NCBI RefSeq assembly: GCF_963576675.1
Contig: NC_088915.1
Coordinates: forward strand, 89,847,501 to 89,911,500
Source of the DNA: Euphorbia lathyris
Lineage: Eukaryota; Streptophyta; Magnoliopsida; Malpighiales; Euphorbiaceae
Direction: 5' to 3'
DNA: 64,000 nucleotides
Below are positions 58,140 through 64,000 of this stretch, in pieces (the first letter of the stretch is position 1; each line of letters starts with the position of its first letter). A program made the position numbers and the translations under genes. The notes under the pieces were generated by a model. It did no database searches. It was not told the DNA's origin and was given only the letters and a program-made list of their open reading frames with translations.

Positions 58140-59935
58140 TAATTATCATCACAATTGTTATGTGCCATCATTTGGTGACGTGTATCATACATATCACGAG
58201 ATGTTATTAATGTGACATATCCACATTAACTTTTCGGTGGTCTTGATTGTTGGATATGACCTTATTGATAAAAATTTGTTACTTTAGTGTTTTAACGAGT
58301 AAAAAACTACTTTAGTAAGCATCGGTGTATAAAATCGCTACTTTAGTGATTATAAAACCTTTTTACGTTTAAGGGAATCAAATGCTTTTTTAAAATAAGG
58401 AGAAATAAAATTAAAATAAGAAATAAAATTAAAATTAAAAATAAACCAAACTAGATGAATATTTTATACAGTATTTCATGTGAACCAAACTAAATAGCAA
58501 CAAATAAAGAATACAATGAAATAGATTAACATATGACCTTTTATATTTGTCAGCAAAATTGAACTGGTACCTTATACTTTAAAAAAGGTTCTATTTATTC
58601 TTTGAACTCGTTTAAAGTGTCCAATTGACACACTTAAAGTTACCTATTAACCCTGTGAACTTTCTTAAAGTATCTATTAACCTATTGAACTTCCTTAAAG
58701 TATACACATTTCAACTTTTCCAAAATATCTTCTTACACTGCCATGTAGACTTTAGGGAATAAACTGTTCACGTTAAACAAGTATAAGAAATCAGTTGAAC
58801 ATTTTTAAAGTTTTGGGGTTAGTTGGAAATTTGGGACAAGTTCAGGGACCTAAAGATGTATTAAGCCATTTGTTTAATGCAAGTGGATTGCGCACACAAC
58901 TTTTTTTTAAAAAAGTTCATGAGTTAGTTATAATTTTGGGGTTATTGAATGCAAATAGACAAGAATAATAAGTTATTGAATATAATAGGAGAAGAATATT
59001 TGATTATTTAATGCAATTGGACTAGAATATATAGTTATTGAATGAAACTATACATGAATATGGAGTCGGTTATAACTTTTAAAAGTTCATGTCAGCTGAA
59101 GTTTTGGATCAACTACAGGGGTAACGAATGTATTAAATCGAAATAAAACCTAAAAATAAACGCATTAACTTCTAATACATTCTTATTTTACCATTTACCT
59201 TAATTCAAGTGCCAACCATGGGAAAAAAAAATAACATTCAAAGGTCAGAAAGTCAAAGCATCAATAAAATTATAAAGGCTTAAAGCCAGTAAGGCCCCTA
59301 ACATACTCCGTGAAACCCAATTACATCCCTATGCTTCAGAAATCATTAATTGAGTCTCTATTCTATTATGAAATGTTGGGTGAAGTCTAACCTTCGAATT
59401 GGCTTGCTCGGATGCTTGTTGGTCTGTCTTAAGGTGGGGCCTAGGTATATACTATGGTACCAAATTCAATTACTAATAATAGTAAAGAAAGTGGAATATT
59501 GTAGTAATCAAGAGAGAGAAAGTAGATATTACCCAATTAAAGGTTGTCAGATATATGAAAGTTTGTTTTACAACTGGACTGAGTAGTGGGCCACTTCTTG
59601 TTATGCGAATCATGTGAGATTTTTTTTTATCATTAGGCCTCTTAATGTTGGATGAGGCTTTGAAAATTAATTGGGCCTCTACTTAAACTTGGTACAAAAC
59701 ATATGTCTCCCTTATTACTCTGACTTAGAAAATTGAAGTGAAGAGGCGTTTAATGACATTTGACTTTTTTCTTTATCCCGAGATTTAATTGTTGTTGATT
59801 GAGGTCTTTGAAACTGTTTGATGTAAAAATGACAGTCACCTGTATTGATAAAAAGGTATATAGGCTTGTGCTAAGTTATAGAGAAACTTTTCCCATTCAT
59901 CAACCATAAAAGCATAAAGGTTACTTTGAGTGGTG
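58140..59935. other. Spacer, mostly unrecognised repeats
   Basis: No gene supported. Two stretches with MITE-like phrasing (58540-58870, ending TTCAGGGACCTAAAGATGTA, and 59263-59345) lack partner ends. The open frame 59350-59586 has no recognisable content. Confidence 0.45.
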
Positions 59936-59944
59936 TTTGGGTCG

Positions 59945-60693
59945 CAAAATGAAAGAACAATTTCCTCTTCACGTAAGTTTCACTTCAAATTTCTTCTCTT
60001 CCTTTTGGTATTTTACTTATTTTTATCATATTTTTTTAAGTTCACCTACCAACTTTAAAGCCTGAGACTTTGTTCCTCTTTTTTATGAGATGCCCAAACT
60101 TTTTTCCTCTTTAGATATTTGTTGGACTTGTGATTTCAGTGAGGGATGAAATAAGCATTCTGATGATCAAAGAAATTATGAACAGTCCTACGCTGAAAGT
60201 TATCCCTTCCAACCATGGTCAAGTATACAAAGGAATTTTTTATTCGAGGTCCCAGTCGTCCGAAAAAAAAGGAGGACGACTGGGATTCCCTCTGCTGTTT
60301 GCTTTGTTGCAGGTCAACCATTGGGCTATCTTGGCTCTTGGCCTCTCTTTGCTTTCACACACCACTTAGTGGTCTGGTTGGCAGCGAGTAGGATATATTA
60401 TATCCTGGCCTCCTGGCCGCAAGTTTACCAAGTACGCTGTGCTCGGAGATGACGTTGTCATCGCCGATGCCAGGGTCGCTGAGGAATACAGGAGCATTAT
60501 CGAGCAATTAGGGGTAAAGATATCTATACCTAAATCCTTAATTTCTGATAAGGGGTCCTTGGAATTCGCTAAGCGGTTCTTAGTTGACAATGGTCATGTA
60601 GATTTGTCACAAGTTTCTGTAAAGAACTTGCGGAACTATTTCCATCCGAATGGTCTAGCCGCAATTCATCAGAAATATGATGTAAAGCGGTAG
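59945..60693 (+). pseudogene. Mitovirus-like RNA-dependent RNA polymerase fossil
   Basis: The C-terminal part of a mitovirus-type polymerase. A motif B-like block with GQPLG at about 60312 and the motif C GDD at 60445-60453 are seen, followed by a conserved C-terminal stretch with SVKNLRNYFHPNGL near 60625-60665 and a stop at 60691-60693. At least one frameshift lies between the B and C motifs (about 60385-60425) and the 5' half is absent. Upstream there is a short ATG segment (59949) with a GTAAGT donor, and an unassigned open stretch at 60130-60290. Mitovirus-like sequences are known in plant mitochondrial and nuclear genomes; this copy is incomplete and cannot encode an active enzyme. Whether the upstream frames belong to it is unknown. 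Confidence 0.72.
60249..60281. repeat. Short hairpin upstream of the polymerase fossil
   Basis: CCCAGTCGTCC and GGACGACTGGG form an 11-bp stem around an A-rich loop at about 60249-60281. It may mark an insertion junction. Confidence 0.7.
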
Positions 60694-60785
60694 TTTATTT
60701 TGATTTGAGTACCCTTTCAAAGATAAATTAGGGTGTGAAACAAAATCCCTAGAGCATTCTTAGAAATAGATTCGAGCACTTCAAA

Positions 60786-61345
60786 AAAAATTCTCACTCA
60801 TTAACAAAGTCGTTATCGTATTAACACTTGAATATGTGGCCTTGATAATGATTGTACCAAGTTGGATAGGTTTATACATTAGAGGCTCCTAAGCCTGAGA
60901 TTCAGGTGAATAGTCAAACACAAATCAATGCCTTCATTCTCTATAAGGCACACCTCACTTGCAAATTTCAAATTGCTCCGTTGTTGTTGTTCTAAGAATT
61001 TCTCGGATATCTCCATATAGCCTCGAGTCAGTTAGCACCTATCACCTGGTCCCAACTTGTACAATTATAAAGTTGTAAGCAACATATATACAAGTTGAGA
61101 CCCAGTGATATGTCCTAATTGGCTCGAAGTTATATGGAGATATCAGAGAAATTCTTAGAAGAACGACAACAGAAGAACTCGAAATTTACAAGTGAGATGT
61201 GTCTAATAAAGAATGAAGGTGTTGGTGGGCGTTCTATTATTCGCCTGAATCTCAGGCCCATGATCTTTCAATGTATAAAGCTCATCCAACTCGGTACAAT
61301 TACTGTCAAGACCACCTCTTTAAGAACTAATACACCAACGACTTC
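60786..61345. mobile_element. Foldback element of about 550 bp
   Basis: The left arm (60835-61070, with GCCTGAGATTCAGG and CCATATAGCCTCGAG) is the inverse of 61085-61325 (CTCGAAGTTATATGG, CCTGAATCTCAGGC). Looser pairing extends to 60786 and 61345. The centre is near 61078. The open frame 61119-61379 runs along one arm and is not taken as a gene. Confidence 0.78.
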
Positions 61346-61349
61346 ATTA

Positions 61350-62375
61350 GAATTGAAAGATAAATGCTCATTTAGCTGATTACCTTTTTATTTAGCTTAT
61401 TTGAACGACCACTTTTATAAACATGTTTAGTAAAAATTAGTTGATTACTTAAAGTTGTTTGTATAAAATGACAAATAAGAACATTGGTTTTTTATAGCTA
61501 TTATTTTCTTTGTTGATAAATCATATTTAAATATTGAGTTGTTAATTGATAAATATCATTTTTTTTTTGTATTGGTCAAATTAGTTATTGGTTAATAAAT
61601 ATGGTCAGGTCTGCTTATGTGATTGTAGGTTATATTCAGTGTATACATATTATTTATACAGAGATTGTGAAGTATTGAACTATAAAATGATAGAAACATT
61701 AGTAGAGAAGATAAATTAAATGAAAAGAAGAGAAATAGAGAGTGTTTAACAATCACTAATCTCACTAATTCACATATTCAATTGTAGAAGAGAATTCAGA
61801 GTGTTTAAAAAAATTGTGTTGATTTAAATCTTTTAGTTTTTAAAGATCTCAAATTGCTTAGTGTTTTTTAGCGGCACTTGTAAGCAGTGAGAAAAAAATT
61901 ATTATGGAAAAATTTGAATGAAGGGTCAAAATAGCCCTTAAACTTAGTAAGATCAATTTATGTCAAATCAAAATTGAAATATTAAGCGTAGTTCTCAAAA
62001 TTCTATAAATGTTTTGTATCAAAATTGATTTGCTAACTTTCTAAGTGATACATAATTTTCAAATTGAGTTAAATTAATCTCGACTGTCAACTTTAAAGAC
62101 AATTTTGACTTTTAATTCGTAAAAATTTATTCTTTTCACGAAATTGGCCATCCAAATTGTAAATCGATTTAATTAAGTTAAAAATCAAACAACTTGTAGA
62201 TTTTCCTTTTTTTTTTTTTTGATAAGACTTGTAGATTTTCCTTAAAAACCAAATTAATATCTAAAGATGATTTTGATAAAAAAAAAGAAATTACATGTCA
62301 AATTAATATTTTTTTTTGTAACATTAAGCAATTACATGTCAAATTAATTGAATAAAAAAAGAAATTTTTTTTGAT
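61350..62375. other. AT-rich spacer, nothing recognised
   Basis: No coding region or clear element boundary. GACTTGTAGATTTTCCTT occurs twice near 62190 and 62226. Confidence 0.5.
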
Positions 62376-62394
62376 ATGCATTTGAAATTATATT

Positions 62395-62520
62395 TTTTAC
62401 AGTTCGAAATAAGATTTTTACGGTTTTTCTATCCACATTGCACATTAAAAACTGTTTCGGACTATTAAAAATAAAAATTTTGAACGCATGTCAAATGAAT
62501 AACACTTCGTAAATTGAATT
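62395..62520. repeat. Dispersed repeat shared with 49765-49925
   Basis: TTTTACAGTTCGAAATAAGATT and GACTATTAAAAATAAAAA with TTGAACGCATGT match the other copy. Confidence 0.6.
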
Positions 62521-62989
62521 TTACGCTGAAGATGAATTTATGGTACATAAAAATAATTTGAAATTAAAAAGAAGGCAAAAAAAAAAAAATTAAGCCTCTG
62601 AATTTTACATGTTTTAAGGATCAAGCCACAGATCAATTAATTTTCCATATTGAGCACTTGATTATTGATTATGTTATGGATCAGACCCTTATTTAACTTT
62701 TCCGTCCACTTTGGACGAAACTCTTAGTCAATAAACTCTTCTAGTTTCTTCTTACTTTTTAATTTTTTTTACCTCTCTTAATTAAGAAACTTTTATTTTT
62801 ATTTGTCAATATCAATAGTCCGAATCGCCTAATGTAGAAAAATATTTGATCAAATCCTTAAAACAAGTAAAATTCATGAACTTAAAATTCATGGGCTTAA
62901 TTATCTTTTTGAACATAATAGTAGCATTGTTTTTTTACATAAACACACAAGATTAAAAAAAAAAATCATATATTTATATACCATGAGCT

Positions 62990-63960
62990 AGCACTTTAAG
63001 TATTTTCTCTCTCTAATCATTTTGTCAACTCATCAATTCTAAATTCTTCGTTAATTCCTACAATCAACAATCTCAATGCAACGCCACAAATTCTCCATTA
63101 ATCTTAGTCTGTTTCCTTATTGAAAACAAATTAAAAAATAGATAATTTGTTCTGATCTCTCTCCAAATCTTAGCATAGAATAATTTGAACGCTAAACTTA
63201 GGTTTCAATTAAAAAAGCTAAAATTACCCCATCAAATATTACGCTTTTACATGTCACATGTCACAACTCACTCCCTTGCCCTAAAAATTTGGAATCGATC
63301 AGATGGTTTTACATCTATCTGTTTACTTGCGACGTCGGGTCCTAAATTTAATCGAAATCTAAATTTAGCCCTCAAATTCTTCAATGTTGAAATGTGGAGA
63401 GCAAGGCAAAAACAAATTATCTATTCTATAATTTGTTTTGAATAAGAAAACCGATCAAGATTGATGGTGAATTTGTGAATTTGAATTGAGGTTGATGAAA
63501 GGAATAAAAAGAATTTAGAATAAATGAGTTAATAAAATGATTTGAGAGAGAAGATGATTGAAAAAAATATACAAAAGAGAGTAAATAATGATGAAAATAT
63601 ATGGTTAGTGTGTCCAAAAGTTAAAAGTCACTAATGTGACATGTTAGACTCACGCTGATTGGTCATAATCCCCGATTGTACATTATAAAACAAAAATTGT
63701 ACACCAAAATAGAAAACAACTAAAGATTGCACACATATTTAATTCACTCCTAAATTGATCATATGAGACAAGTTCAATACTCAATGGCTAAATTGATTAT
63801 TAATACGTTAAAACTTAAAATTTAATCTTTCTAATCTCAAAACTAATTAATTCACTAAAATGTTTCCCTTAGATCATAAAAATTCGTAAAAACTTAATTC
63901 GCAATTTTGACTCTTAATTCGTAAAAATTTACTCTTTTCACTAAATTGGCAATTCAAACT
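62990..63960. repeat. Second copy of the 47285-48260 repeat
   Basis: It shares TCTCATTTTGTCAACTCATC-type and CAACGCCACAAATTCTCCATTAATCTTAGTC segments with 47490-47590. The central 63135-63760 is unrelated to the other copy, and 63620-63735 resembles half of the 15233 MITE. No gene is supported here. Confidence 0.6.
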
Positions 63961-64000
63961 GAACCGAATCAAACCAAACTGTAATTCGACTCAGTTATGT

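Noticed and set aside
60130..60369. Independent gene encoding 79 residues
   Set aside because: The frame overlaps the polymerase fossil in another frame from about 60290, and its start has no recognised domain; retained only as an unassigned upstream stretch.
61119..61379. Small gene of 86 residues
   Set aside because: It runs along one arm of a foldback with no homology.

Overview
The window is plant nuclear DNA, most likely from a eudicot (inference). It is AT-rich, its genes have GT-AG introns, and it carries plant-only families: an ent-kaurene-synthase-type diterpene synthase, a DUF506 gene, a plant mobile domain gene, a Tat-lineage Ty3/gypsy element, Stowaway and Tourist MITEs, and LINEs. 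No bacterial-style operons, CRISPR arrays, rRNA or tRNA genes were seen. Almost everything is transposon or gene debris, and no gene in the window is clearly intact.

Region 1 (about 0.5-13.7 kb): the 3' half of an ent-kaurene-synthase-like gene on the + strand. Seven exons can be joined by consensus splice sites and both class I metal-binding motifs are present. The gene has an in-frame stop, two small 9-bp-TSD MITEs in introns, a duplicated last exon, and an 8.9-kb Ty3/gypsy Tat element inserted three bases before a splice donor. The Tat element lies on the - strand (LTRs 2730-3197 and 11194-11661, TSD TTGAT). It has a nearly complete gag-pol and an extra spliced gene on the opposite strand.

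Region 2 (13.7-18.2 kb): gene-poor, with foldback elements and tandem repeats. Region 3 (18.2-27.1 kb): a decayed LINE on the - strand, split by a 6.4-kb non-autonomous LTR element (19669-26033, TSD CTTTC) that has three tandem primer-binding sites. Region 4 (27.1-37.0 kb): a probable solo LTR, then an accessory retroelement gene that keeps one reading frame across about 2.8 kb but has six stop codons. Low-complexity repeat blocks, nested MITEs and a second, inverted, partial copy of the accessory gene follow.

Region 5 (37.4-50.5 kb): a 5'-truncated Ty1/copia element, LINE fragments, a head-to-head LTR/PBS palindrome, an RTE LINE tail and several foldback elements. Region 6 (50.55-53.7 kb): a terminal-inverted-repeat element that carries a spliced plant mobile domain gene between two GC-rich palindrome arrays. 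It is the strongest candidate here for an undescribed system. Region 7 (53.9-54.8 kb): a frameshifted DUF506 gene. Region 8 (55-64 kb): nested MITEs, a nuclear fossil of a mitovirus-like RNA polymerase, a 0.5-kb foldback and dispersed repeats.

The genes do not form a pathway. The coherent story is serial insertion and decay: several TIR families with 9-bp target duplications, LTR elements landing in older genes and LINEs, and stop codons that look like C-to-T decay of methylated DNA.
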